Assembly (NCBI GenBank): GCA_004193595.1
Contig: RPGQ01000012.1
Location: forward strand, 95,715 to 159,714
DNA from: Desulfobacteraceae bacterium Eth-SRB2
GTDB lineage: Bacteria; Desulfobacterota; Desulfobacteria; Desulfobacterales; UBA11574
DNA length: 64,000 nt
Direction of reading: 5' to 3'
Under the pieces are notes generated by a model. The model was not told where the DNA came from. It searched no databases and saw only the letters and a program-made list of their open reading frames with translations. Below, piece after piece: positions 35,286 to 45,432 of the stretch. How positions within the stretch are numbered: position 1 is the first letter of the stretch; every line of letters starts with the position of its first letter. The position numbers and the translations under genes were made by a program.

Positions 35286-35381
35286 AACGATAAGAAAAAT
35301 TTTATTGCGTTTTATACATTCAAATGTAATAAATTAAGATGAGTTTTTCATTACAAACACTTAATCGAAAAGGGAAAAAAT

Positions 35382-36002
35382 ATGGCCATAATAACGATCA
35401 GCAGAGATTATGCTTCAGGCGGCAGAAAACTGGGGCGGCTGCTTGCCAAAAGACTCGGCTATCATTATGTTGACAAATTTCTTTTCCAAAAAATAGCCGA
35501 AGATCTCAATGTCTCGGAAAGCACCCTGGAGTCCTTTGAAAAGAGTCGAGAATATCGAATATCTAACACGTTCTCAAAATTATTCAGCCAAGGCTACATT
35601 GAGCGAATTGTGGGACACGATAAAAGCGTGGTGGAAGATAAGGAATATCAGACCAGCTTAAAAAACCTTATTTTGAAAACCGCCGAAGAAGATGATGTGG
35701 TGATTATTGGTCGCGCAGCATATTTTTTCTTAAAAGACATGAAAAATTGCTATCATTTTCATTTGGTTGCTCCAATGGATTGGCGAAAAAAATATGCGAT
35801 GGAAGAAATGAACCTCCCCGGAAGCACCGTCAATGAAATTATAGATCGACATGATAAAAATCAGCATTGGTTTCTCCGTTCAATTTGTGGCGAGTGCTTT
35901 AACGATCCGGTTTTGTTTGACTTGACGTTGAATATCAGCCGGATTCCCAATGAAAAAGCGATTGAGGTTATTAAGTGGGTGGCCAATGTGAAGGATTCGT
36001 AA
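35382..36002 (+). CDS. Cytidylate kinase-like family protein
   Basis: A 206-residue P-loop kinase. The N-terminal pattern ITISRDYASGGRKLGRLLAKRLGYHYVDK is the family's phosphate-binding region (a SRxxxSGG variant of Walker A), then VVIIGRAAYFFLKDM and HFHLVAPMDWRKKY. It belongs to the cytidylate_kin2 group, probably phosphorylating a nucleotide, but no substrate is proven. The length is normal. The stop codon lies inside an 11-bp-stem hairpin. Confidence 0.82.
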   Translation: MAIITISRDYASGGRKLGRLLAKRLGYHYVDKFLFQKIAEDLNVSESTLESFEKSREYRISNTFSKLFSQGYIERIVGHDKSVVEDKEYQTSLKNLILKTAEEDDVVIIGRAAYFFLKDMKNCYHFHLVAPMDWRKKYAMEEMNLPGSTVNEIIDRHDKNQHWFLRSICGECFNDPVLFDLTLNISRIPNEKAIEVIKWVANVKDS

Positions 36003-36028
36003 AAAGTTAAAAAACTGCTTTTTACGAA
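35996..36028. terminator. Hairpin at the end of the cytidylate-kinase-like gene
   Basis: TTCGTAAAAAG (35996-36006) and CTTTTTACGAA (36018-36028) form a perfect 11-bp stem with an 11-nt loop. The words are the ends of repeat R1, so this may be an R1 internal-deletion remnant now serving as a transcript end. There is no long T run after the stem. Confidence 0.5.
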
Positions 36029-36167
36029 CATAATTGTTAGGCGTTTATTAGTAAATTTTGTGCATTTAATGATCAAGGCCTGTTTAGAATTTTGAATTTC
36101 GGTTACGCGCAGCGCAGGCGCTTGCGCCGCGTGTTGTGATTTGTTTGTGATTTGTTATTTGTTTTTT

Positions 36168-36917
36168 CTAAGGCCCTAATGTAAAACGCCATGCACAAAA
36201 CCATTCTTCGGGATGGTCATCCGGCGGACAGCCAATGCACTGGGTTCGGATTCTCGGATCAATAGCTTCAGCAAAATAGGTGTACTCCACCAGTCCTCCG
36301 GACTTGCAGGGATAATCGTCAAGGCCTTTACGTTTTCTTGCAGATTGAACCCTGCACTCGTTCATTTGAAATACAAAACTGTCAGCTTCTTCATCAACAA
36401 TGGATTGCGTGTTGATACAGGCATAGACACGGAAATTAAGCGCCTTTTTTAAACCCTCCAGGCCGGGTTTTTCGGAAAGATTCAAAAAATTCTTAATGGC
36501 CTGGGCTTCAAAGGGCGAAAACTGGCCCCAGCAGGAATCATTACACCGCTTGGCATCATTCATGCCGTGTGAAAATTCCACCGCCTGAAACCATACCCCG
36601 TCGTTGGCCAGCCAGTTCACGGCTACACGATCCATAAGTTCCATCAGCGATTCTTTTGACTGGTTCAACAGGGGCGACGGGATGCCGTCTTTCATTTCAA
36701 ACCCCAGGGCCCCTGACAGCCGTTTCATTTGAATATCATAACTTCTTTGGGATGCTTTTTTAAGAATATCCAGCGCCTTTTCCATACCCATCTGGTGTTT
36801 GACTTCATTGAACCAGAGCGCATAATGAATGATGATTCGATGGAACATGTCCAGAACCAGCCGGGCAGTATGTTCATGATCCAGATCTTCTATCTTTTCT
36901 GCTTTGTTCAAGTCCAA
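36168..36917 (-). CDS. DUF6125 / ATC-hydrolase-like protein
   Basis: A 249-residue cytosolic protein starting at TTG 36917 with AAGGAGAGG upstream. The C-terminal half contains FQMNECRVQSARKRKGLDDY, PCKSGGLVEYTYFAEAIDPR and TQCIGCPPDDHPEEWFCAWRF, a cysteine-rich pattern that I associate with DUF6125 and with L-2-amino-thiazoline-4-carboxylate hydrolase-like proteins of sulfate reducers. The reaction and substrate are unknown. It is a lone gene on this strand. Confidence 0.6.
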   Translation of the reverse strand: MDLNKAEKIEDLDHEHTARLVLDMFHRIIIHYALWFNEVKHQMGMEKALDILKKASQRSYDIQMKRLSGALGFEMKDGIPSPLLNQSKESLMELMDRVAVNWLANDGVWFQAVEFSHGMNDAKRCNDSCWGQFSPFEAQAIKNFLNLSEKPGLEGLKKALNFRVYACINTQSIVDEEADSFVFQMNECRVQSARKRKGLDDYPCKSGGLVEYTYFAEAIDPRIRTQCIGCPPDDHPEEWFCAWRFTLGP

Positions 36918-37225
36918 AACCTCTCCTTTAGTTCCTGGGTTGTAAGTGTTATGCTATTTGTTGAGCTTCGCCGTGAACAGACGGAGATGGAACTACTAGT
37001 TCGTCAAGTCACAGACAACAATATGTAAACAACATAACTTTTTTTAGACCTCAAGATCCTCCACCACCATAAAATTGCTATGGGTCAACTCGTTTACCCC
37101 TGAAACCTGACACCTGACACCTGACACCTGACTCCTGACTCCTGACACCTAAAAAAGGGCTTCTTCGCAACGGCTTGTCAATAGACAAAAATCAACGTTT
37201 ACCGACCGCCTTGATTTATACCCTA
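36918..37225. repeat. Intergenic region with a 7-bp tandem repeat
   Basis: No gene. At 37106-37150 the unit CCTGACA (with two CCTGACT variants) is repeated about 6.4 times. It may be slippage-prone, but it lies between convergent/divergent neighbours without an obvious promoter, so a phase-variation role is not supported. Confidence 0.6.
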
Positions 37226-38002
37226 TTATCTCCCCTTCCACACGGGTTTCCGCTTTTCCACAAAGGCCGTTACCCCTTCCCGGGCGTCTTCGGTAGCACA
37301 AAGCCCAGCAAACAACTCTCCCAAATAATCGATGGATTGATGGTATGGAAGATCTGACATGCCGTATATACCCGTCTTCCCGATCTGAAGCGCCAGGGGG
37401 CTTTTCTTTGCCAGCTTGGCGGCAAGTTTCATTGTGGACGCTTCGAGTTCTTCCGGCGGCACCACCTTGTTTATAAGTCCAAGCCGTTCGGCTTCGGCAG
37501 CGGAAATTATGTCACCGGCCAGTACCATCTCAAGAGTTTTTTTACGTCCCAGGGAACGCACCATTGGAATGGCCGGACCCAGACAGATTAACCCGACGTT
37601 TATGGCGGTAGTTCCGAACTTCGCATCTTCGGCGGCGACGGCCAAATCACAGGCAAACACGAGTCCTGCTCCGTTGGCAAGGGCATAGCCCTTAACCGAG
37701 GCGATGACAGGCTTTTTCATCCGGGCGATGGTGTGGTTGTGCTCGTCCATCAATTTTATAAATTCCCGGTAGTCTTTATGAGTTTTGTCCTTGAACTCGG
37801 AAAGTGAGATGCCCGTTGAAAAATGTTTTCCCGATGCCCGGATGACAATGACACGAATTTCGTCATCCTGATCCATTTCCCGAAGTGCTTCATTTAGTTT
37901 TCCGGCAAAGGGGACATTAAACGTGTTCATCTCTTCGGGTCGATTGAGCGTAATCAAACCTATCATATCCTGCTTATCTACTAAAATCGGTTCGTTCTCC
38001 AT
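37226..38002 (-). CDS. Crotonase-family protein (enoyl-CoA hydratase-like, catalytic glutamates missing)
   Basis: A 258-residue crotonase-fold protein with AAAGGAGGG before ATG 38002. CoA-binding text ASGKHFSTGISLSEF and VIASVKGYALANGAGLVFAC is present. Enoyl-CoA hydratases carry Glu in GGGCEL and in FGQPE; here the aligned residues are Gly (NGAGLVF) and Ala (FGTTAIN). It may therefore catalyse another crotonase reaction such as isomerisation, decarboxylation or thioester hydrolysis, or be inactive as a hydratase. It is divergent from the TetR gene at 38460, and two TetR-type sites lie in the shared intergenic region, so co-regulation with the thiolase operon is likely. Confidence 0.8.
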   Translation of the reverse strand: MENEPILVDKQDMIGLITLNRPEEMNTFNVPFAGKLNEALREMDQDDEIRVIVIRASGKHFSTGISLSEFKDKTHKDYREFIKLMDEHNHTIARMKKPVIASVKGYALANGAGLVFACDLAVAAEDAKFGTTAINVGLICLGPAIPMVRSLGRKKTLEMVLAGDIISAAEAERLGLINKVVPPEELEASTMKLAAKLAKKSPLALQIGKTGIYGMSDLPYHQSIDYLGELFAGLCATEDAREGVTAFVEKRKPVWKGR

Positions 38003-38235
38003 GATATACCCTCCTTTTGAATTTTACAGTGTTATCCGGATAAATATCTTTTTTTAAGGTATTCAATTTTTTACCGGAAAAAGCAACTATTTTCGTAACT
38101 TCCCAATAAATTATGGAAATAGGTCAATATTATCATCTAATATTCCAAGACTTATTTCCAAGCCACCGACTCGTGAAAGATTTAGGTCGTTATGCATTCT
38201 TTTCAAATACAAAGCCCTCACCCTGCCTGCCATAG

Positions 38236-38253
38236 TGAACGAGCGCTCAGTCA
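38236..38253. promoter_or_regulatory. TetR-type operator, site 1
   Basis: TGAACGAGCGCTCAGTCA is an imperfect palindrome centred on GAGCGCTC. It occurs again at 38387-38404. Such sites are typical of FadR/PsrA-like TetR regulators of fatty acid metabolism. It lies between the divergent crotonase and TetR genes. Confidence 0.8.
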
Positions 38254-38353
38254 AAAAATAATACTCTTTATACCGTTAGCAACCTGATTTATCAATTTCT
38301 TTCTCATGCCATTGATTGCAGGGAGCTAAGCCGTGCTCCCATGTGAAAAAATA

Positions 38354-38404
38354 TTGACACGAAAAACTTGAATATGGTAGTAATCCTGAACGAGCGCTCA
38401 GTCA
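38354..38404 (+). promoter_or_regulatory. tetR promoter with TetR-type operator, site 2
   Basis: TTGACA (38354-38359) and TAGTAA (38378-38383, spacer 18) form a plausible promoter. The operator copy TGAACGAGCGCTCAGTCA (38387-38404) begins right after the -10 box, over the likely transcription start, so binding would repress the tetR-thiolase operon. Release by an acyl-CoA is expected from known relatives. Confidence 0.75.
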
Positions 38405-38459
38405 TAATTTAAGCCCGGGGGAGAACATTTTTCAAAAAAACTTTTTTTGGGGGGGGGTG

Positions 38460-39089
38460 ATGGAAAAAATACGAGCGATAAAAGGGATACCTACCCAGAT
38501 AAAAAATCCTGATCTTGTAGCGCAGCGGCATCGCCAGATCGTTGATGCCGCGGTTCAACTTTTCATTGAACAGGGTTTTCATAAAACCACAACAAGGCAA
38601 ATTGCCCGTGCCGCAGGCTTTTCCATCGGTTCGTTATATGAATATATCGCTTCCAAAGAAGATATTTTGTATCTGGTTTGCGACGCAATCCATGCGGAGG
38701 TCGAGCGGGGGGTTTCTCAGGCAATGGCCGGGGCATCCGGGGAACACAATCCATTGGCCGAGGTAATCCGGCAGTATTTTTTGGTCTGTAATCGCATGAG
38801 CGATCATATTCTGCTCATATACCAGGAAACCCAATCTTTGCCGCCGCGATGGCGTAAAAAAGTACTTGAAAACGAAGTTCGCATTACAGGTATCTTTATG
38901 GAAGTGCTCTCGCGTCTTATTTCATCCGGTGATATACCCCACATTAGTGAACGATCCATGGAACTTGTCGCACACAATATTTCCGTCCTGGGCCATATGT
39001 GGACGTTCCGGCGATGGTTCCTGGCACGCCATTACAGTATTGAGGATTATATTGAGCTTCAAACCAAATTTATCCTTGGAAATGTCTAA
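38460..39089 (+). CDS. TetR family transcriptional regulator
   Basis: About 209 residues from ATG 38460. The N-terminal helix-turn-helix is canonical: IVDAAVQLFIEQGFHKTTTR, IARAAGFSIGSLYEYIASKE. The C-terminal ligand pocket is TetR_C-like. A run of nine G lies directly before the start, and GGGGGAG is found about 35 bp upstream. Two identical operator-like sites upstream suggest autoregulation and control of the adjacent acyl-CoA genes. Confidence 0.88.
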   Translation: MEKIRAIKGIPTQIKNPDLVAQRHRQIVDAAVQLFIEQGFHKTTTRQIARAAGFSIGSLYEYIASKEDILYLVCDAIHAEVERGVSQAMAGASGEHNPLAEVIRQYFLVCNRMSDHILLIYQETQSLPPRWRKKVLENEVRITGIFMEVLSRLISSGDIPHISERSMELVAHNISVLGHMWTFRRWFLARHYSIEDYIELQTKFILGNV

Positions 39090-39165
39090 ACAGGATATTT
39101 TTTAAAAAAAGATCGGCAATCGGAAAACGCCGACCATCGGTATTACTAGGGAGAGGAAAAACAAA

Positions 39166-40341
39166 ATGAAACAAGCCGTGATCGTAAGTGCAGTACGAAC
39201 ACCCATTGGAAACTTTAACGGTTCCCTGGGAACCATTGGCGCGACCCAACTGGGAGCCGTTGTTATTAAAGCGGCGGTTGAACGGGCACACATAAGCAAG
39301 GATGATGTGAATGAAGTAATCATGGGCATGGCTCTCCCGTGCGGCTACGGCCAAAATCCGGCCCGGCAGGCAGCCATCAAGGCGGAAATGCCCTGGGAGG
39401 TTGAATGCCTCACCGTAAATAAGGTTTGTGGTTCGGCCTTAAAGTCGGTGATGCTGGCGGCTCAGGCCATTCAGGTGGATGATGCGGACATTGTTGTGGC
39501 CGGAGGCATGGAAAGCATGAGCATGGCGCCCTATTATCTTGAAAAGGCCCGATTTGGATATCGCATGGGTCCGGGAAAAATTGAAGATCACATGATACAT
39601 GACGGGATCTGGGATATTGTTAACGATTTTCATATGGGCATCACCAATGAGTTGTGTTCGGAAAAATATAATATCAGCCGCCAAGACCAGGATCATTATG
39701 CCGCCGAATCCTATGGCCGGACCCTTGAAGCCATAAGCTCCGGCAGGTTCAAAAATGAAATTGTTCCGGTTAACATCCCCCGGCGAAAAGGCGACCCTGT
39801 GGTCTTTGATCAGGATGAGTGTCCCCGGGAGACCCCTTTGGAAGCTCTTTCAAAAATGACGCCCGTGTTTCAAAGGGACGGAAAAGGAACGGTTGGCAAT
39901 GCATCCATCGTCAGTGACGGTGCTGCAGCGGTGGTTGTAATGTCCAAAGACAAAGCAAAAGAAATGGGGTGTACCGTCATGGCAACCATCGGCGCCCAGG
40001 CAGCATACGGTGTAGACTTGAAAGACCTCCTTGCAGCGCCCATATGGGCTATCCCCAAGTGTCTAAAAAAAGAAGGGATCTTAATAGATGACGTGGACCT
40101 TTTTGAGATCAATGAAGCGTTTAGCGGTTCTACTGTGGCGGTGCTGCGGGAACTGGGTCTGGATCATGCAAAGGTCAACGTAAACGGCGGGAGCGTTGCA
40201 CTGGGTCATCCTATCGGCGCCAGCGGATGCCGGGTACTTGTTACTCTGCTACATGAAATGATGCGGCAGGGCAAAAAAATCGGTGTTGCTTCCTTGTGCC
40301 TTGGCGGCGGTGAGGCTGTGGCCATGGTGGTAAAACGATAA
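39166..40341 (+). CDS. thl: Acetyl-CoA acetyltransferase (thiolase)
   Basis: A 391-residue thiolase that condenses two acetyl-CoA or cleaves acetoacetyl-CoA. All catalytic residues are visible: Cys88 (NKVCGSALKS), His348 (ALGHPIGASG) and Cys378 (LCLGGGEA), plus NEAFSGS. The start has AGGGAGAGG upstream. It follows tetR by 76 bp on the same strand; then repeat R3 lies between it and hbd, so the operon may be interrupted there. Together with Hbd and the acyl-CoA dehydrogenase it forms most of a butyrate oxidation or formation pathway. Confidence 0.93.
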   Translation: MKQAVIVSAVRTPIGNFNGSLGTIGATQLGAVVIKAAVERAHISKDDVNEVIMGMALPCGYGQNPARQAAIKAEMPWEVECLTVNKVCGSALKSVMLAAQAIQVDDADIVVAGGMESMSMAPYYLEKARFGYRMGPGKIEDHMIHDGIWDIVNDFHMGITNELCSEKYNISRQDQDHYAAESYGRTLEAISSGRFKNEIVPVNIPRRKGDPVVFDQDECPRETPLEALSKMTPVFQRDGKGTVGNASIVSDGAAAVVVMSKDKAKEMGCTVMATIGAQAAYGVDLKDLLAAPIWAIPKCLKKEGILIDDVDLFEINEAFSGSTVAVLRELGLDHAKVNVNGGSVALGHPIGASGCRVLVTLLHEMMRQGKKIGVASLCLGGGEAVAMVVKR

Positions 40342-40650
40342 GTAAAGATCCGGGTCCACAGGGCCGGCTTTGATTATCCCCAGAGAGGATTTAGTTTGAC
40401 GGCATTTAACGATTTACGGAGTACTGGAGTATTGGATTGATGGAGTAATGGAAGAAACCTCTTTTTTCATCGCTCTAAGAAAACAGATCCCTGGAGAAAA
40501 TCTGAAAGTTTAAAGCTCTTTTTTTAAATGAACACTCCAATACTCCATTACTCCGGTTGATTTATAAGGGCAGAGCCATTGATCTCTGACCCCCGCAATG
40601 CGGGACAGGCATGGCCTTGAGGACCAGGTCTTTTAGAACTTAATAAAAAG
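40342..40650. repeat. Dispersed repeat R3, copy 2
   Basis: 309 bp similar to 18149-18460, beginning on the base after the thiolase stop codon. The 20-bp arms are CGGAGTACTGGAGTATTGGA (40417-40436, one change from copy 1) and its complement (40536-40555). The position between thiolase and hbd suggests it could end or process the transcript. Confidence 0.8.
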
Positions 40651-40733
40651 ATGTTACCGGTTATTTGTTATATGTTATTTGTTTGCGAACATCCGATAAA
40701 GATTAACGGATAAGGGCGTTTAAGGAGATAACT

Positions 40734-41582
40734 ATGGACATAAAGACTTTCGGCGTTGTGGGCGCCGGCCAGATGGGAAACGGAATCGCACAGGTTGCGG
40801 CCATGAGCGGCCTTGAAGTGATGATGAGCGATATAAAGACCGAATTTGTCCAACAGGGTCTTGAAAACATCAAAAAAAATTTGCAGCGCAGCGTTGACAA
40901 AACCAAAATGACCAATCAAGAAAGGGATGCGGTTTTAAATCGAATAAAAACCACCATAGATATCAAGGAAATGTCAGCGACGGATTTTGTGATCGAGGCG
41001 GCCACCGAACATGAACCGGTCAAGTTTCAGATATTTAGAGATCTGGATCAAATCTGTGCCCTGCCTGTGATTCTGGCAACCAATACATCTTCCATTCCCA
41101 TCGGCCGGATTGCAGCACAAACCAAACGGCCCGAAAAAATTATCGGGATGCATTTTATGAATCCGGCGCCGGTGATGAAGCTGGTTGAGGTGATCCGGGG
41201 CCTTGCAACTTCAGATGACACGTTTAAAACAACCCGGGATCTGGCGATTAAATTTGGCAAAACACCGGCCCAGGCAAACGATTACCCGGGCTTTATCGCC
41301 AACAGAATCCTCATGCCCATGATCAATGAAGCGGTTTACTGTCTGTATCACGGGGTGGGAACCCTGGAAGATATTGACACGGTAATGACCCTTGGCGCAA
41401 ATCATCCCATGGGACCTCTGGCTCTGGCCGACCTCATCGGACTGGATACCTGCCTTGCCATTATGGATACGCTTTTCCATGGATTCAAAGATTCAAAGTA
41501 TCGCCCCTGCCCTCTTCTCCGGAAATATGTAGAGGCCGGCCGGCTGGGCAGAAAGACAGGACAAGGATTTTATAAATATTGA
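40734..41582 (+). CDS. hbd: 3-hydroxybutyryl-CoA dehydrogenase
   Basis: A 282-residue NAD(P)-dependent dehydrogenase that interconverts acetoacetyl-CoA and 3-hydroxybutyryl-CoA. Rossmann motif VGAGQMGNGIAQVAA at the N terminus, NTSSIPIGRIA, the catalytic His segment GMHFMNPAPVMKLVE, and C-terminal NRILMPMINEA and LADLIGLD are typical. AAGGAG precedes the ATG. It is followed after 12 bp by a cupin regulator gene and then acyl-CoA dehydrogenase, a tight operon. Confidence 0.93.
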   Translation: MDIKTFGVVGAGQMGNGIAQVAAMSGLEVMMSDIKTEFVQQGLENIKKNLQRSVDKTKMTNQERDAVLNRIKTTIDIKEMSATDFVIEAATEHEPVKFQIFRDLDQICALPVILATNTSSIPIGRIAAQTKRPEKIIGMHFMNPAPVMKLVEVIRGLATSDDTFKTTRDLAIKFGKTPAQANDYPGFIANRILMPMINEAVYCLYHGVGTLEDIDTVMTLGANHPMGPLALADLIGLDTCLAIMDTLFHGFKDSKYRPCPLLRKYVEAGRLGRKTGQGFYKY

Positions 41583-41594
41583 AAAGGAGGCGTT

Positions 41595-42146
41595 ATGGCA
41601 AAGACAAAGGCCAATGCCGTTGTGCCGGTTGGCAAGAAGATAAAGAAAGAAAGATTAAAAAAGAAAATGTCCCTGGACCGTGTGGCCAATGAAACCGGTT
41701 TTTCAATTGATGATCTTAAACTAATAGAAGCCGGTAAGAAGATCCCGCCCGTTGGAACCCTTTTGCAGATTGCCAGGGCGTTGAAGATAGATTCCGGGTT
41801 TTTTCTCAGAGAACAGGAATCGGGCCTAAGAAGTCGCATCAAGGCTTACACAAAGCGTACTGAAAATTATGGCTATACCACCCTTACGCCCGGCGCCGAG
41901 AATAAACATTTGAAGGCGTTTAAGGTCTTCATTGAAGCCATGCAGGACCACAAGGGAGTGGGGTACCAGCACGAAGGTGAAGAATTTATTTATGTGCTGG
42001 CCGGAAAAATTGAAGTCATGGTCGGCGACCATGTCAACAGGCTCAATGCGGGAGAATCCCTTCATTTCAATTCGGGTATCCGCCACAAGTTAAGAAACAT
42101 CGGCAAAGAAAAAGCAGAGCTTTTGGTGGTTATCTACGGACCGTAA
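41595..42146 (+). CDS. XRE-cupin transcriptional regulator
   Basis: A 183-residue protein with an N-terminal helix-turn-helix (LKKKMSLDRVANETGFSIDD, IPPVGTLLQIARAL) and a C-terminal cupin barrel (YQHEGEEFIYVLAGKIEVM, GESLHFNSGIRHKLRN). This domain pair is common in regulators of small-molecule catabolism. GGAGG precedes the start. Encoded between hbd and the acyl-CoA dehydrogenase gene, it probably regulates this operon in response to a CoA-pathway metabolite. Confidence 0.87.
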   Translation: MAKTKANAVVPVGKKIKKERLKKKMSLDRVANETGFSIDDLKLIEAGKKIPPVGTLLQIARALKIDSGFFLREQESGLRSRIKAYTKRTENYGYTTLTPGAENKHLKAFKVFIEAMQDHKGVGYQHEGEEFIYVLAGKIEVMVGDHVNRLNAGESLHFNSGIRHKLRNIGKEKAELLVVIYGP

Positions 42147-42166
42147 GGGTTGAGAAGGAGTAATCA

Positions 42167-43321
42167 ATGTCTTTTGCGCTAACTGATGAGCAGATCATGA
42201 TCCAGACCATGGCCAGGGAATTTTCAAGGAAAGTTGTTGCCATTACTGCCGCGGAACGGGATCGCACCAAGGAATTTCCGTCTGAAAATCTTAAAAAGAT
42301 GGGGGAACTGGGACTTATGGGAATGATGGTCCCTTTCGAGTATGAGGGCTCCGGCGCCGATACCGTAAGTTATGTACTGGCGCTTTCCGAGATTGCCTAT
42401 TCCTGCGCTTCCACGGCCGTTGTGATGTCGGTTCACAACTCCATTGTCTGTGAAAGCATCTACCGGTTTGGAACCGAGTATCAGAAAGAAAGATTTTTAA
42501 AACCCCTTGCAACGGGAGATATCATCGGCGCCTTTGCCATGACCGAACCCCATGCGGGTTCCGATCCTGTCAGGCAGTCCACCACTGCCGTACGTAACGG
42601 TAACGAGTATATTTTAAACGGTACCAAACGGTTTACCACATCGGGCAAAAATTCCGGTCTGACCATTGTCACCGCCATAACAGATGAAACCAAACGCCAC
42701 CGAGGGATCAGTGCATTTCTGGTTGAAAAAGAAACGCCGGGGCTCATTGTGGGAGACGAAGAAGATAAAATGGGGCTGCGTGCCTCCGACACAACGGATC
42801 TTATTTTTAACCAGTGCAAGGTGCCTGCTGAAAACATGCTGGGCAAAGAAGGGGACGGCTTTAAGATTGCCATGAAAGCACTCGACGGCGGTCGAATCGG
42901 TATCGCGGCTCAGTCCGTGGGCGTGGCCCGGGCGGCATTCGATGCCGCCGTCAAATATGCCAAAACAAGAGAACAATTCGGACAGATGATTTCCAAATTT
43001 CAGGGCCTGCGATGGATGATTGCGGATATGGCCACGCAAATAGAGGCGGCCCGGCAGTTGATGCTTTCTGCTGCTGCCATGAAAGACCGCGGCAAAAAAT
43101 TTACGGCCCAGGCATCCATGGCCAAGCTTTTTGCTTCCGAGATGGTTAACCGGGTCACCGCAAAAGCCTTGCAGATACATGGCGGATACGGGTTCATCAA
43201 AGGCTATCCGGTTGAGCGATTTTACAGGGACGCCCGGGTGTTTACCATTTACGAAGGCACTTCTGAGATACAACGGGTGGTCATATCCAACCATATATTA
43301 AAGGATAAGCGCCGCCCCTGA
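42167..43321 (+). CDS. Acyl-CoA dehydrogenase (short-chain, butyryl-CoA type)
   Basis: A 384-residue FAD enzyme that oxidises acyl-CoA to enoyl-CoA. Signatures: FAMTEPHAGSDPVRQSTTA, YILNGTKRFTTSGK, QFGQMISKFQGLRWMIADMA, HGGYGFIKGYPVERFYRDAR, and the catalytic base Glu363 in YEGTSEIQR. The length and motifs are complete. AAGGAG precedes the start. No etfAB genes follow; the CRISPR array begins 130 bp downstream. A degraded inverted fragment of this gene lies at 59213-59510. Confidence 0.92.
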   Translation: MSFALTDEQIMIQTMAREFSRKVVAITAAERDRTKEFPSENLKKMGELGLMGMMVPFEYEGSGADTVSYVLALSEIAYSCASTAVVMSVHNSIVCESIYRFGTEYQKERFLKPLATGDIIGAFAMTEPHAGSDPVRQSTTAVRNGNEYILNGTKRFTTSGKNSGLTIVTAITDETKRHRGISAFLVEKETPGLIVGDEEDKMGLRASDTTDLIFNQCKVPAENMLGKEGDGFKIAMKALDGGRIGIAAQSVGVARAAFDAAVKYAKTREQFGQMISKFQGLRWMIADMATQIEAARQLMLSAAAMKDRGKKFTAQASMAKLFASEMVNRVTAKALQIHGGYGFIKGYPVERFYRDARVFTIYEGTSEIQRVVISNHILKDKRRP

Positions 43322-43450
43322 CCAAAATTTCTTGTGAAGGAGATCGGGCGTAAGGTGGCGGCTTCTACCGGTGCGCCCTGTCATTCAGATACGTTGGATA
43401 TTTCCCAGGTTTTCCAAGCCATGAGTATTCCATTAGACTGGCCCAAATAA

Positions 43451-44150
43451 AGGTTCATCCCCACGCCTGTGGGGAACACTCAAGATCCTGCATTGGAATC
43501 TTAGCCGTAAACGGTTCATCCCCACGCCTGTGGGGAACACCACCGATTCAAAGACCTTACACAATATCAGGACGGTTCATCCCCACGCCTGTGGGGAACA
43601 CAACCGTTTAAAAACATTGATGAACACTCATGACGGTTCATCCCCACGCCTGTGGGGAACACCTGAAGGAGAAGGAAAAATGAATGACAGGTGGCGGTTC
43701 ATCCCCACGCCTGTGGGGAACACTGGATGCTATCAAGGTCGGCGTATTAATGCCGCGGTTCATCCCCACGCCTGTGGGGAACACTTAGAAACGGACATGC
43801 CCAGGCTGCATGAGATCGGTTCATCCCCACGCCTGTGGGGAACACAGATAAAATTTGATTAAATTGTCAATATCCGGCGGTTCATCCCCACGCCTGTGGG
43901 GAACACTGGATGCTATCAAGGTCGGCGTATTAATGCCGCGGTTCATCCCCACGCCTGTGGGGAACACGAAGAAGCGCAAGTCAGTCTGAAGGGTAAGGGC
44001 GGTTCATCCCCACGCCTGTGGGGAACACGGAATACTCCGCTCCCGGTATGCGCCTGACCGCGGTTCATCCCCACGCCTGTGGGGAACACGCCGCAAAAGC
44101 ATCTCAGCCGATAGTTTTGAACGGTTCATCCCCACGCCTGTGGGGAACAC
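43451..44150 (-). CRISPR. Type I-E CRISPR array (12 repeats, 11 spacers)
   Basis: Repeat unit of 29 nt; on the transcribed (minus) strand it begins GTGTTCCCC, has the stem CCACAGGCGTGG and ends GATGAACCG, the I-E type. Repeats start at 43451, 43512, 43573, 43634, 43695, 43756, 43817, 43878, 43939, 44000, 44061 and 44122: an exact 61-nt period with 32-nt spacers. The first repeat on the left has one changed end base, as for a distal terminal repeat. The leader should lie on the cas2 side (44151-44242, AT-rich). The spacers at 43724-43755 and 43907-43938 are identical. Confidence 0.97.
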
Positions 44151-44242
44151 TCTTCCTGGAACATGCTGAATTCATGAAGATTTATTTGTGACCAAATTTT
44201 TACCGCAATTTTTCAATGTTACCTTATGGAAAATTCAAATTG

Positions 44243-45325
<1,083 letters not shown>

Positions 45326-45432
45326 TAAGTTCAAACTGATTTCAGAAAAAAAATGTAAAAATTAAAAAAAAGCGGGACATTCCTTTAAAGATATGGTACC
45401 TTAAAATGTATAAATTTACAATTAAGGTGCCG

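Noticed and set aside
37106..37150. CCTGACA tandem repeat as a phase-variation switch
   Set aside because: It is not in a gene and not positioned in a promoter that I can recognise.
42614..43294. 226-codon frame opposite the acyl-CoA dehydrogenase gene
   Set aside because: Antisense shadow of a well-conserved gene; its text only recurs where the gene itself is duplicated.
43530..43862. 110-codon frame through the CRISPR array
   Set aside because: It is a translation of repeats and spacers with a repeating peptide; not a gene.
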